22,528 bases of DNA from Leptospira ellisii. Its GTDB lineage: Bacteria; Spirochaetota; Leptospiria; Leptospirales; Leptospiraceae. Positions 9,144-20,517 of this stretch are shown here, piece by piece. Every line of letters begins with the position of its first letter. Position 1 is the stretch's first letter. The notes under the pieces are model-generated. The model was given only the letters and a program-made list of their open reading frames with translations. It was not told where the DNA came from and searched no databases. The stretch lies in contig NZ_NPEF01000038.1 of NCBI RefSeq assembly GCF_002811955.1, positions 1-22,528 of the forward strand. The letters are read 5' to 3'. Both the position numbers and the translations under genes were made by a program.

Positions 9144-9473
9144 ATGTCGACCGAAGATAAAAAATTCATCCGTGTTTGGACCAAGCTGAGCGTTTCCGCC
9201 GTATCTTCTCAGCTCATGTTGATCGACGATTTATACGGAACTTGCGGAAATTGTAAACATCTCGGGCTCAATTATACGAAGGACAAAACCTGTCCTCAGT
9301 GCGGAATTCGGTTTAAGTATTTGGCGACGAATTCCAAATCTCAGACGGAAGTCGCCAAGATTCTGAATCGTATCGAAAAGGAAGGTTTGGATCTGATTCT
9401 CGTCGATCGGGAGGATTTCAACCAATCCAAAGCCAAGGACGCGGTCAAAGATCTTTTCAAACCGACCGAATGA
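9144..9473 (+). CDS. Small zinc-ribbon protein
   Basis: The 109-residue cytoplasmic protein has four cysteines arranged as CGNC (34, 37) and CPQC (50, 53), a CxxC-x12-CxxC treble-clef or rubredoxin-like zinc ribbon. N-terminal strands and a helical C-terminus flank it (TEVAKILNRIEKEGLDLILVDREDF). It has no catalytic motif. It follows rocD after 16 bases and is probably co-transcribed, but no convincing Shine-Dalgarno is seen, so translation may depend on rocD. The family is not one I can name. A structural or RNA/protein-binding role is possible, and the neighbouring aminotransferase does not clarify it. The 3' end lies five bases from the convergent membrane-protein gene. Confidence 0.7.
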   Translation: MSTEDKKFIRVWTKLSVSAVSSQLMLIDDLYGTCGNCKHLGLNYTKDKTCPQCGIRFKYLATNSKSQTEVAKILNRIEKEGLDLILVDREDFNQSKAKDAVKDLFKPTE

Positions 9474-9478
9474 ACGGC

Positions 9479-10078
9479 TCATTCCTTCGACGTATCGTCG
9501 AGAACCCGTTTTAGTCCCGACACGGTCAGTTCCAATTCTTCCAAGCTCTTTTTCAAAACGTTCCGGTCCAAAATCGGATCGGAGCCCAACTTCGAAAGTT
9601 CGCGATGACCTTCCGCCATCAATCCATGAAACGTTTTTTGTACGTTGGATAGGGCTTGCTCCAAAGTTTTAGGGTTCAAGGCGTTTTTTCTTTTGTAGGA
9701 CCGAATCGCGACCCCTAGTAAAAAACGTAAAAGAAAAGTTGAATATGCGGGAAGTAACAGATAGAATGCGCCGAGAGAAACGGGGCCGACGTTCCAGGTC
9801 TGCGAGACTGCGTTGTGGAAAAACGATCTGCCTATGGAAGCGAGTAGAACCCCCAGAGTATAATTGATTCGGGCCGTATTGGGTGAAATCGTATTGAAGA
9901 GGAAGACGAGAAATAAGGAAAAGACCAAAACCAGAAAAAGATCCAGAGGTACGATGGAGAAAAGGATCCTTAAAAAAGAGGTAATTACGGAGATCGTATC
10001 CAGAAATGATTGGATGGACTGGGATAGGCCGTCAAAACTCGTCTTTAAATCCGTAAAAAAACCGGTAAACTGACTCAT
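9479..10078 (-). CDS. Hypothetical membrane protein with C-terminal helical region
   Basis: This 199-residue protein has an amphipathic N-terminus (about 1-35), then three or four hydrophobic segments: about 36-62 (which may be two helices or one long one), 75-90, and 97-125. A charged cytoplasmic-looking helical domain follows (about 130-195, KTLEQALSNVQKTFHGLMAEGHREL). No family was recognised. The start is well placed, with CGGAG eight to nine bases upstream of the ATG. That ATG overlaps the start codon of the divergent gene (CATG at 10076-10079), so the leader of this gene lies inside the neighbour's coding sequence. Convergent with the zinc-ribbon gene. Confidence 0.65.
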   Translation of the reverse strand: MSQFTGFFTDLKTSFDGLSQSIQSFLDTISVITSFLRILFSIVPLDLFLVLVFSLFLVFLFNTISPNTARINYTLGVLLASIGRSFFHNAVSQTWNVGPVSLGAFYLLLPAYSTFLLRFLLGVAIRSYKRKNALNPKTLEQALSNVQKTFHGLMAEGHRELSKLGSDPILDRNVLKKSLEELELTVSGLKRVLDDTSKE

Positions 10079-11174
10079 GAAACTACTCCGAAAAATTCCA
10101 GGCTGGGAGAAACTCCAATCCTTCCTTGTGAAACTGCAAGAACTTTCCTTTTTGCGGAAACTTTACCTCGTATATGCGATCATCGGAATCTGTTTTTTAT
10201 ACATTCATGAAAATCATCTTCCGCTTCTTTTTATTCTAATGCTTGTTGCCGGCGCTTTTGCGGTTGCGACGGGATTTTTCTTTCTGATTTCGTATGCGTT
10301 CGGAAAACTCCAGAAGGAGGAGATTCAGAAAAAATATCAGATCGGTCCCGATTCCGCAAAAGCATACGACGCAAAAACGATCGTACTCAATCCGATCGTG
10401 GAAGTCGGAATTTTTCTTACTTGTATTGGATTGTTGTTCTTTACGGACTTTTATTCCAACCGTTCCGGAATTTTTTTCGTGGCGGTTTATTGCGCGGTGG
10501 GAATCGCGCTTCGGTTTTTGGAAAGCAGCGTTTTTTACAGGATTTCGCTGTTAGGTTTGATGGTTTTGACCGCGGGTTTGTTCAGCTTTAAGGTTTTGCA
10601 GCAGGCGGAAATTCTCACGGCGTATATTCTTTTTAAACCGAACTGGGAACAAAAGGAACTCACCAACTGGACCTACGATGCGCAAACTAGAATTCTTACG
10701 AATCAGGATCTCCGCGTTCGATTGACTTTGCCGGAGGACTATTACTTCCACAATCCGAAAAACCTCTCCTTAAAAGATCAGACCGGTACGGGACAGATCG
10801 CGGGCATCGTTTCCTCCAGTGAAACCGATCCGAATCGTTATCCTTCCATCCGGATTTTTTATTTTCCCGAACCGTTTTTGGAATTGGATAAGATCAAACC
10901 TGAGTTCCAAAAATTTTTGGATCTTGCGATCAATCAAGGCGATATGACCGAAGTCCACGAACTTGGAGAGGAGAATTTCGAAAAGAGAATGGACGGCGTG
11001 TTTTGGACCTACTACGACAATCTTCGCCCGAGATACGCCAAAACGGGATTTTTTATCGCTTCCGGAGAGAAACTTCCGGATTCGTTTTTATTGCACGTTT
11101 CGGAGAATCTTATCAAAGGAAGATCGCACGAGGAAGTCGTGGAAAAAATTCTTCAAAGTTTTAAAAGAGAATAA
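10077..11174 (+). CDS. Hypothetical membrane protein with C-terminal extracytoplasmic domain
   Basis: The 365-residue protein has five predicted membrane helices at about residues 28-43, 48-75, 103-121, 128-146 and 150-170. A soluble domain of about 190 residues follows (from WTYDAQTRILTNQDLRVRLTLPEDYYF to the C-terminus) with no catalytic motif I can name. The 5' end overlaps that of the divergent membrane-protein gene by two bases. No strong ribosome binding site precedes the ATG. An in-frame GTG at 10128 exists, but the upstream ATG gives a basic N-terminus suitable for a membrane protein. A DUF1905 gene follows 11 bases after the stop, so an operon is likely. Function unknown. Confidence 0.65.
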   Translation: MKLLRKIPGWEKLQSFLVKLQELSFLRKLYLVYAIIGICFLYIHENHLPLLFILMLVAGAFAVATGFFFLISYAFGKLQKEEIQKKYQIGPDSAKAYDAKTIVLNPIVEVGIFLTCIGLLFFTDFYSNRSGIFFVAVYCAVGIALRFLESSVFYRISLLGLMVLTAGLFSFKVLQQAEILTAYILFKPNWEQKELTNWTYDAQTRILTNQDLRVRLTLPEDYYFHNPKNLSLKDQTGTGQIAGIVSSSETDPNRYPSIRIFYFPEPFLELDKIKPEFQKFLDLAINQGDMTEVHELGEENFEKRMDGVFWTYYDNLRPRYAKTGFFIASGEKLPDSFLLHVSENLIKGRSHEEVVEKILQSFKRE

Positions 11175-11185
11175 GACGTTCGATT

Positions 11186-11485
11186 GTGAACTCCGTCACG
11201 ATCCGATTTACCGCGAAGGTCTGGGTTTATCCCGGAAAAGGAGGCTGGCATTTTTTGACCTTGTCTTCGGCCGCTTCGAAAGAAGTTCGATCCGTCGTTT
11301 CGGGATCTTCCGCTTGGGGTATGATTTCCGTTTTGGCCCAAATCGGAAATACGGGCTGGAGGACTTCGATTTTTCCGGAAAAAAATTCCCCCAAGTACGT
11401 TCTTCCCTTAAAAGCGGACGTTCGTAAAAAGGAAAAAATTCTTCCGAATCAAAAGATTCGAGCTTCGATTACGATCGAGTTTTAA
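11186..11485 (+). CDS. DUF1905-domain protein (GTG start)
   Basis: The 99-residue protein begins at GTG 11186. The pattern VWVYPGKGGWHFLTLSSAAS, then GWGMISVLAQIGNTGWRTSIFP-like and YVLPLKADVRKKEKILPNQ, ends in TIEF. This is the compact beta-barrel DUF1905 domain, whose members often occur alone or fused to YdeI-like C-terminal tails. Here the domain is alone and complete. Function is uncharacterised. It starts 11 bases after the membrane-protein stop and is likely co-transcribed. Its stop overlaps the stop of the convergent M23 peptidase gene by four bases. Confidence 0.8.
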   Translation: MNSVTIRFTAKVWVYPGKGGWHFLTLSSAASKEVRSVVSGSSAWGMISVLAQIGNTGWRTSIFPEKNSPKYVLPLKADVRKKEKILPNQKIRASITIEF

Positions 11486-12570
11486 TCGCGAGTAACGGCC
11501 TTTTTATTTTCGCCGTTAGACGACACGTCGTCGAAAATCCTTAATCCGACCACCGACAAAGGATCGACCATCGTTCCCCGCACTCGAAGACCGAGGTGTA
11601 AGTGAGGTCCTGTGGACATTCCGGTGGAACCGATCTTTCCGATCGGATCCCCTCTTTTCACCTTGTCTCCTACCTTCACTCCCAACTCGGATTGGTGCAT
11701 ATACAAGGAATACATCTCCAAGCCGTGATCGATCACGGTAAAATTCCCTTCGTAATACATCGGTCTCGATAACACTACGGTTCCGTCGTTGATCGCGTAA
11801 ATTTGCGTCCCCGTTCCGCCCTTAAAATCAACGCCTCCGTGCGCCTTTCCTTTGATCTTGTTGTAGACTCGGCGTTTGTAAAACGGACTCGTGAAGTGAA
11901 CCTCTTGCACCGGATAAACGAAATCGGTCCGGACTTGTAGATCCGTTTTGGATTGAAAGGCTTCCGCTTTCGCCTTCGAACATTCCGCGATAAAGTCCAA
12001 CGTCTCTTTGGGAAGTTCTTGCGAAGTGTATTTTTTGTCCATCGTCAGCGAGGAAACTTTCGTTTCCGAGAAGTTGGTTTTTTGAATCGGAATTTCGTAT
12101 TCCTTAAAATCGTTCTTCCGGAAAAGATTCTTATCCTGAATTTCGAGAACGCCGCTTTTTTTTTCGAATTCCGGTGAAACGGGAATCCAAGCGTAAAATA
12201 CGGAGTCCTTCTTCGTATACGGAACGTCCTTTTTTTCCCAGAGGATTTTGATTCGATCCAACTTGGAAAGGATCGTTTTTTCCGGAACCAATCTTAGGAA
12301 TAAGAGTTCTCCCTGGGCGAATCGGCGCGCCTGAATCGAAAAAGAAAATAAGGGCTCTTCTTTACGAATGAGTTCCGTTGCCGCGGCGCTTTTACGATCC
12401 TCTTTTTTCGGTTTTGAGGAAATGTCCTTTTCCTTCTTTTTAGGAACTTTGACCGTCGAGGAGATTTTCGCTTCTTTGACGTCGGCTTTTTCCTTGGAAT
12501 ACAACGCCGACGCGTCGAACAAAAGGAAGGAGATGTAGAATAAAAACGGAACGATAGGATTCAAAAACAT
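11482..12570 (-). CDS. M23 family peptidoglycan metallo-endopeptidase
   Basis: This 362-residue envelope protein has an N-terminal hydrophobic signal (about residues 4-22). A lysine-rich, low-complexity linker follows (about 27-62), then an Ig-like N-terminal domain (about 75-165) and a C-terminal LytM/M23 domain (about 218-350). The zinc site is formed by His244 and Asp248 (HGGVDFKGG) and by His325 in HLHLG (323-327), with His292 in YMHQSEL as a further conserved histidine. All zinc and catalytic positions are present, so it is probably an active endopeptidase that cleaves peptide cross-links. Signal and domain order resemble cell-shape/cell-division peptidases. It lies upstream of, and divergent from, the flagellar operon across 315 bases, and a possible link to flagellar placement through the wall is inference only. 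Confidence 0.88.
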   Translation of the reverse strand: MFLNPIVPFLFYISFLLFDASALYSKEKADVKEAKISSTVKVPKKKEKDISSKPKKEDRKSAAATELIRKEEPLFSFSIQARRFAQGELLFLRLVPEKTILSKLDRIKILWEKKDVPYTKKDSVFYAWIPVSPEFEKKSGVLEIQDKNLFRKNDFKEYEIPIQKTNFSETKVSSLTMDKKYTSQELPKETLDFIAECSKAKAEAFQSKTDLQVRTDFVYPVQEVHFTSPFYKRRVYNKIKGKAHGGVDFKGGTGTQIYAINDGTVVLSRPMYYEGNFTVIDHGLEMYSLYMHQSELGVKVGDKVKRGDPIGKIGSTGMSTGPHLHLGLRVRGTMVDPLSVVGLRIFDDVSSNGENKKAVTRD

Positions 12571-12885
12571 CGGATTCTGCTAAATTTCTAAATTCCTTTT
12601 CATTCTCAATGAAAAAGAAAAGAAACGGAAATAATTTATAAACGACTCCCGTTTCCGGAAAAATAACAACACAACCTGCGTAAATAGGACCGTTTTTTCG
12701 CGTTATTTTTATGTCGCTTAATTTTTTCCGGCTCCGCGGAATCGATTTCGTTCGTTTCCGAAAAACGGCGAAGAAAGTTCGGTGGAATTTTGCGAAAGGT
12801 CCCGATTCCTCCGTTTTATTCCGAAAAGTACCTAAGCAAATTTCGAATTCTACCGATTCTTCTTAGCAGGGATCGGATATAACAA
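12571..12885. other. Divergent spacer between M23 peptidase and flagellar operon
   Basis: There is no credible coding region. The left edge has a hairpin TTTTCATT-CTC-AATGAAAA (12597-12615) within the M23 leader. The right edge carries the sigma-28-like promoter of flgN. The middle is A/T-rich with no clear repeat. It probably holds the promoters of both divergent transcripts. Confidence 0.5.
12833..12859 (+). promoter_or_regulatory. Sigma-28 (FliA)-like promoter of the flgN operon
   Basis: TAAGCAAA (12833-12840), an 11-base spacer, and ACCGATTC (12852-12859) compare with the sigma-28 consensus TAAAGTTT-N11-GCCGATAA. Spacing is exact and the CCGAT core matches fully, while the -35 half is weaker. 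Transcription would start near 12865, about 20 bases ahead of the flgN ATG, where CAGGGA serves as ribosome binding site. Confidence 0.45.
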
Positions 12886-13413
12886 ATGAAACAAGAGGAA
12901 TGGTTGGACCAACTCACGAAACTTTTCCAGGACGAAATCAATCTTTATTCGAACGTATTGGAATTGGAAACGCAGAAGTCGACCGCAGTGGTTCAAGCCG
13001 ACGGGAAATCCCTCGAGGCGATCACGAAAAAGACGTACGAACTTCTCGTTATGGCAGCCGAGATCGAAAGGATCCGGATGAAATCGATCGAAGAAGTTTA
13101 TCGTTCCAAAAATTTCGCCCTTCCCGAAACGGGGGTCCCGAATTTATCCGATTTTTTAAACCAGCTGGATCGCGAATCCAATTTCCGTTTAAAAGAATAC
13201 GGATCCTCTTTAAAATCCGTTCTTCATCGTTTGAAGGAAAAGATAAAATCGAACGAAAAACTGATCAGCACTCGTCAGGAAATTCTTTCCAAAACGATCG
13301 ACGCTATGAAGGAAAAGGCTCTCGAATCGGGAGTCAGCACGTACGGTTCCGGAAGGGATCCGGAAAGAAAACAAGCCAAACGTCCGGCTTTGATGTTAAA
13401 CGCTTCGGCGTAA
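12886..13413 (+). CDS. flgN: FlgN family flagellar export chaperone
   Basis: This 175-residue, mostly alpha-helical cytoplasmic protein is expected to bind the C-termini of FlgK and FlgL and deliver them to the flagellar export gate. It shows long heptad-like helices (about residues 1-60 and 85-145) and a basic, flexible C-terminus (about 148-175). The sequence is poorly conserved across bacteria, and the call rests on fold-like composition together with position directly upstream of flgK, as in most flgN-flgK-flgL operons. The start follows a sigma-28-like promoter. The spacing to flgK is 31 bases, and flgK has its own strong AGGAGG. Confidence 0.85.
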   Translation: MKQEEWLDQLTKLFQDEINLYSNVLELETQKSTAVVQADGKSLEAITKKTYELLVMAAEIERIRMKSIEEVYRSKNFALPETGVPNLSDFLNQLDRESNFRLKEYGSSLKSVLHRLKEKIKSNEKLISTRQEILSKTIDAMKEKALESGVSTYGSGRDPERKQAKRPALMLNASA

Positions 13414-13444
13414 ATAGATCGAATATTTCGAATAGGAGGATGCC

Positions 13445-15355
<1,911 letters not shown>

Positions 15356-15393
15356 GATCGCCGAATGAATCGGTTAAGTAAGGAGAGAATTTT

Positions 15394-16662
15394 ATGATGC
15401 GCATAACAAACATGATGCAGAACAACAGTCTGGTTAAGAATTTAAACCGACATCAGTTACTCATGGACGAAACGCAGAATCAACTTTCTACGGGACAAAG
15501 AATCCGTCTTCCGTCCGACGAACCGGGACGAGCGACCAACCAGATGTTTTTCCGTTCCCGTTTGAACGAACTCGATACGTTCCAGAAAAACATAGACGAC
15601 GGCAATTCCAGATTACAACAGATCGACGGGGAATTAGATCGAATCGGTTCCTTGTTTCAAAGGGCGAGGGTTTTGGCCGTACAGGCTTCCAACGGAATCT
15701 ACCAAGGTGATAAAGGATTCGAACTCGAAGTCGCGATCGGAAAAGAAATCGACGAAATTCTCAGAGCGTTAGTCGACATCGCGAACACAAGGGACGCCAC
15801 CGGTAGACCTTTGTTCGGAGGTCACGTGATCGAAAGACCGCCTTTCGAACCGATCGAATCCAAAATAAAGGGTCTTCAGGGTATAGAACTCAAAAACCAG
15901 TACATCGGCGTCGAATACCGCGGAGACATCGGCGAACAGCTGAGGGAAATCGAAAAAGGGGAATACATACCTGTAACGATTCCCGGGAACAAGGTATTCT
16001 GGGGAACGAACATGAGCATCACCAGCAAGGTGGATAACTCGGGTTATGTGGCATCCTCTGATCAGAAATTCAAGATCGACGGAGTGGAAATCCACATTTC
16101 CGCGGGAGACACGATCGACGACGTCATAGACAAGATCAACAACTCTCCGTTGGAAGTGAAGGCGAATAAACTCGCGCAGGACAACATCAGTCTCAGTTCG
16201 ACGGCACCTCATCAGATTTGGATGGAGGACGTGGAAGGGGGAACGATTCTCCGCGATATCGGCCTGATCGATTCGGCCTCTTCGGAGCCGCCTAACAACT
16301 ATTCCAAGTCGGCGACAGTCACCGGGCTTTCGGTTTTCGACGTGATGATCCAATTCAGAAACGATCTTATTCAAAAGGATCAGGAAAGGATTTCGGGAAG
16401 GGATCTTCAGGACCTGGACTTGGCGATGGAAAACGTTCTCCGTTACCGCGCTGTCGTAGGCGCTCGAATGAATCGGATGGAAGAACACGCTCAGCGCGTC
16501 GATTTCGATAAATCCTATATGACGGAGCTGCTTTCCAAAAACGAAGGAGTAGATTTTCCCGAGACCATCATGAATATGAAATGGCTTGAAACGGTTCATC
16601 AATACGCCCTCAACGTCGGATCCAAAATCATTAAACCGACTTTGATGGATTTTCTGAGATAA
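15394..16662 (+). CDS. flgL: Flagellar hook-associated protein 3 (FlgL)
   Basis: FlgL is the second junction protein, between FlgK and the flagellin/sheath filament. It is 422 residues, about 100 longer than the E. coli protein, with extra sequence in the central region (about 150-320). The N-terminal flagellin-like domain reads RITNMMQNNSLVKNLNRHQ, LSTGQRIRLPSDEPGRATNQ. The C-terminal helix (about 365-410) with MTELLSKNEGVDFPETIMNM matches the FlgL C-terminus. Two ATG codons lie in tandem (15394 and 15397) behind AAGGAGAG, and either could be used. It is preceded by flgK after 38 bases and followed by fliW after 47. A long open frame on the opposite strand is a by-product of its codon usage. 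Confidence 0.95.
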   Translation: MMRITNMMQNNSLVKNLNRHQLLMDETQNQLSTGQRIRLPSDEPGRATNQMFFRSRLNELDTFQKNIDDGNSRLQQIDGELDRIGSLFQRARVLAVQASNGIYQGDKGFELEVAIGKEIDEILRALVDIANTRDATGRPLFGGHVIERPPFEPIESKIKGLQGIELKNQYIGVEYRGDIGEQLREIEKGEYIPVTIPGNKVFWGTNMSITSKVDNSGYVASSDQKFKIDGVEIHISAGDTIDDVIDKINNSPLEVKANKLAQDNISLSSTAPHQIWMEDVEGGTILRDIGLIDSASSEPPNNYSKSATVTGLSVFDVMIQFRNDLIQKDQERISGRDLQDLDLAMENVLRYRAVVGARMNRMEEHAQRVDFDKSYMTELLSKNEGVDFPETIMNMKWLETVHQYALNVGSKIIKPTLMDFLR

Positions 16663-16709
16663 AAGGGTAAGACCCTATAAAGGGAAAGTTTTCGGAGTGG
16701 ATATTTAAA

Positions 16710-17162
16710 ATGGGAATCGAGATTCAAACAAAGCCGTTCGGGAAGATACAAATTTCGGAAAAACAGATATTGGCCTTTCCGGAAGGTCTGCTCGGATTCG
16801 AGGATTATAAAAAATTCGCCTTGATAGAGGAGGAAGAGGAATCCGTATTCAAATGGCTTCAATCGATCGAAGAGGTCGATCTCGCTTTCGTGGTTATCCC
16901 GCCGAGTTTGTTTAAGAAGGAGTACAAGCCGTTGATTCCCGAGCAGGAATTGCAGACGATCGGAATCGGCGAAATCAAAGAAAGTCTAACGTTGGTGATC
17001 GTAACGATTCCGGGAGAGGATCCCGCGTCTATGACCGCGAATATGCAGGGACCGATCCTGATCAATAAGGACACCTTATTGGGAAAACAGTTCATATCGA
17101 GAAACGAAGCGCATTCCGTACGGGAAAAGATATTGGAATCGGCCGCAGTGGAGATGAATTAA
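16710..17162 (+). CDS. fliW: Flagellar assembly factor FliW
   Basis: This 150-residue cytoplasmic protein binds flagellin and CsrA in a partner switch. When flagellin is low it sequesters or antagonises CsrA, and when flagellin accumulates it releases control. Family marks are the N-terminal KPFGKIQISEKQILAFPEGLLGFEDYKKFAL and the central FKWLQSIEEVDLAFVVIPP, with TLVIVTIPGEDPASMTANMQGPILIN towards the end. Length is as usual for FliW. A CGGAG sequence lies about 12 bases before the ATG. Its stop codon directly abuts the csrA start, so translation of csrA is probably coupled to it. Confidence 0.95.
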   Translation: MGIEIQTKPFGKIQISEKQILAFPEGLLGFEDYKKFALIEEEEESVFKWLQSIEEVDLAFVVIPPSLFKKEYKPLIPEQELQTIGIGEIKESLTLVIVTIPGEDPASMTANMQGPILINKDTLLGKQFISRNEAHSVREKILESAAVEMN

Positions 17163-17417
<255 letters not shown>

Positions 17418-17461
17418 TCTTCTTGCCTATGTTGCGAAGATCCTCAATCTAAAGAGGCTTC

Positions 17462-18253
17462 ATGAATCGTTTTCTTTTATTTCTACCTATTCTGATCGTC
17501 GCATTTTGTTTAGCTCCGGGGATCCGCAGAGAACTCAGGTATTCCTCCGACTCCGTAGCATTTTATTCCATGGGAGTCTCTTCCGAATTCCCTTCCTGGT
17601 TGGATAGGAACGCGGTCGCGATCGAAGCATCTCCGAAACATCTTTCACTCCTCGAAGAATCGCTCCATCAACTCGGTAATAAAAACGGCTCCTTAGTGAA
17701 CGATTCCGCGGTGAGAATTTTTTCCAAAGATCTAAGCGGAGAAATCGCCGCTAGAGCGTATCAAAATCTAAAGGAACGTCCTGATTTTCCGTATCAGCTT
17801 TGGATCCTAAAAAAGGAGGATCCGATCAATCCGGGGAGAAGAATCAGAAGGACCGTCTTCGTTTTATATCCGACTGCGGATTCCTTTCATATCGTATTCC
17901 TTCAACTGGACCAGTTCATCGATTTTCAAACCCCGTATTCGTTTCAGGATTGGTCCAATTTTTCCCTTTCCGATTCCAAGCCGAACGTTTCTCTGGAGAT
18001 TTTTATACCGGATTCCGCGATAGGAAAATCCGTTTATTTTCGGGGAACGAATTCGGACGAATTAAAAAAATATCATATTCAAGTTCCGTTCGATTCTCTC
18101 GTTTCCGAAAAAAAAGGAACGGAACCCTCATCGGTGAAAAAAGACAAAAATGCGGAAGATCGGTTGACGGAGTTAAAACGACTTTATGATAAAAAACTAA
18201 TATCGGAAGAGGAATACCGTAAAAAAAGGGCTGAAATACTAAATTCTCTCTGA
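17462..18253 (+). CDS. Exported SHOCT-domain protein
   Basis: The 263-residue protein starts with a signal peptide or membrane anchor (MNRFLLFLPILIVAFCLAPG). A soluble region follows (about 25-225) that I do not recognise. It ends in a SHOCT module (about 232-263: RLTELKRLYDKKLISEEEYRKKRAEIL), a short helical-hairpin domain often found at the ends of bacterial proteins, where it is thought to mediate oligomerisation or binding. GAGG lies a few bases ahead of the ATG. It follows csrA after 44 bases with no strong terminator between them, so it may be part of the same transcript, but it is not known as a flagellar gene. A terminator-like hairpin ends it at 18354-18378. Confidence 0.75.
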   Translation: MNRFLLFLPILIVAFCLAPGIRRELRYSSDSVAFYSMGVSSEFPSWLDRNAVAIEASPKHLSLLEESLHQLGNKNGSLVNDSAVRIFSKDLSGEIAARAYQNLKERPDFPYQLWILKKEDPINPGRRIRRTVFVLYPTADSFHIVFLQLDQFIDFQTPYSFQDWSNFSLSDSKPNVSLEIFIPDSAIGKSVYFRGTNSDELKKYHIQVPFDSLVSEKKGTEPSSVKKDKNAEDRLTELKRLYDKKLISEEEYRKKRAEILNSL

Positions 18254-18276
18254 ACGTTCCCGCCCTTTCGGGTTCG

Positions 18277-18296
18277 TTGCGAATTATAATTCGCAA
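18277..18296. repeat. Perfect 20-base palindrome
   Basis: TTGCGAATTATAATTCGCAA is identical to its own reverse complement with no loop. It lies 23 bases after the SHOCT-gene stop codon. A short hairpin CCC-TTTC-GGG lies just before it. A fully symmetric core suggests a dimeric protein binding site or a cruciform rather than a stable RNA hairpin. Confidence 0.6.
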
Positions 18297-18353
18297 TCCG
18301 CTTAAAATCGAAAGTCCAAATCTTAACCGCTTTTTTTCGGGAATTCGAATTAT

Positions 18354-18378
18354 AAAAACGGAACATTTCTCCGTTTTT
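18354..18378 (+). terminator. Terminator-like hairpin after the SHOCT gene
   Basis: Perfect 9-base stem AAAAACGGA (18354-18362) and TCCGTTTTT (18370-18378) around a 7-base loop, ending in a five-T run. It lies 100 bases beyond the gene. Because the stem carries A and T runs at both ends it could work in either direction. Confidence 0.55.
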
Positions 18379-18379
18379 C

Positions 18380-18520
18380 ATCTTCCAAAAAATCGGAGCG
18401 GCTCGTAAAGAGCCACTCCGGAGAGAATAGTGAAGAGAATTGGATTCTCCCGTGTCGAACTCTATGGGAAGTCGAAACGGGAAAGTTTCCTATAATGAAC
18501 ATATCCTTGAGGTTGAATCT
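18380..18520 (-). ncRNA. Possible small RNA (minus strand)
   Basis: Read on the minus strand, structured elements (an outer TCCCGT/ACGGGA pair, then GAGAAT-CCA-ATTCTC) are followed by an 11-base-pair hairpin with one mismatch, CGGAG-t-GGCTC / GAGCC-g-CTCCG (18394-18420). That hairpin is followed by a T-run (ATTTTTT). This is the layout of a short RNA gene with its own terminator. A weak promoter, TTGAAA-N17-TTAGAT, lies upstream on the minus strand at about 18519-18547. The upstream Kef gene already has its own terminator at its stop codon, so this hairpin serves something else. It matches no RNA family I recognise. Confidence 0.3.
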
Positions 18521-18660
18521 AAAGGACAGAGAAAAACGGTTTCAAGCCGCATATTTTTGCCGAAATAACGACTCGATTTCCCAATTAGGAATAAATTATT
18601 GAGTAAGTTGCGTTCGATCTGACGCTTTTTTTATCAAATCGCCTAATTGTCGGTCTCTAC

Positions 18661-18675
18661 GCAAAAGCCGGTTTT

Positions 18676-18684
<9 letters not shown>
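18661..18684 (-). terminator. Rho-independent terminator overlapping the Kef-type antiporter stop codon
   Basis: On the minus strand the hairpin GCCGGTT-AAAA-AACCGGC is followed by TTTTG. The TAA stop codon of the antiporter gene (18676-18678) lies inside the hairpin. Confidence 0.65.
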
Positions 18685-20472
<1,788 letters not shown>

Positions 20473-20517
20473 TTTTCTCCCAGATAAGTTAGACGACGGA
20501 AAATGATTTAAGAAATT

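Larger units (their letters stand above)
18254..18675. other. Gene-free, strongly structured spacer
   Basis: The stretch holds several inverted repeats but no plausible gene on either strand: a perfect 20-base palindrome (18277-18296), terminator-like hairpins (18354-18378 and 18394-18420), GAGAAT-TGG-ATTCTC near 18437-18451, a TCCCGT/ACGGGA pair enclosing TCGA repeats (about 18448-18482), and the Kef gene terminator at its right edge. It may encode a minus-strand small RNA (see separate entry). Confidence 0.5.

Noticed and set aside
15769..16602. A 277-codon open frame on the minus strand opposite flgL
   Set aside because: It is fully contained within the clearly recognisable flgL coding sequence, is rich in Arg, His and Asp as expected from reverse-strand codon bias, has no recognisable motif, and has no ribosome binding site noticed.
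16664..16676. Small hairpin AGGGT-AAG-ACCCT between flgL and fliW as a CsrA site or terminator
   Set aside because: The stem has five pairs and no T-run, so it is not a terminator. The GGA motifs nearby are too common and not arranged convincingly to claim a CsrA site.
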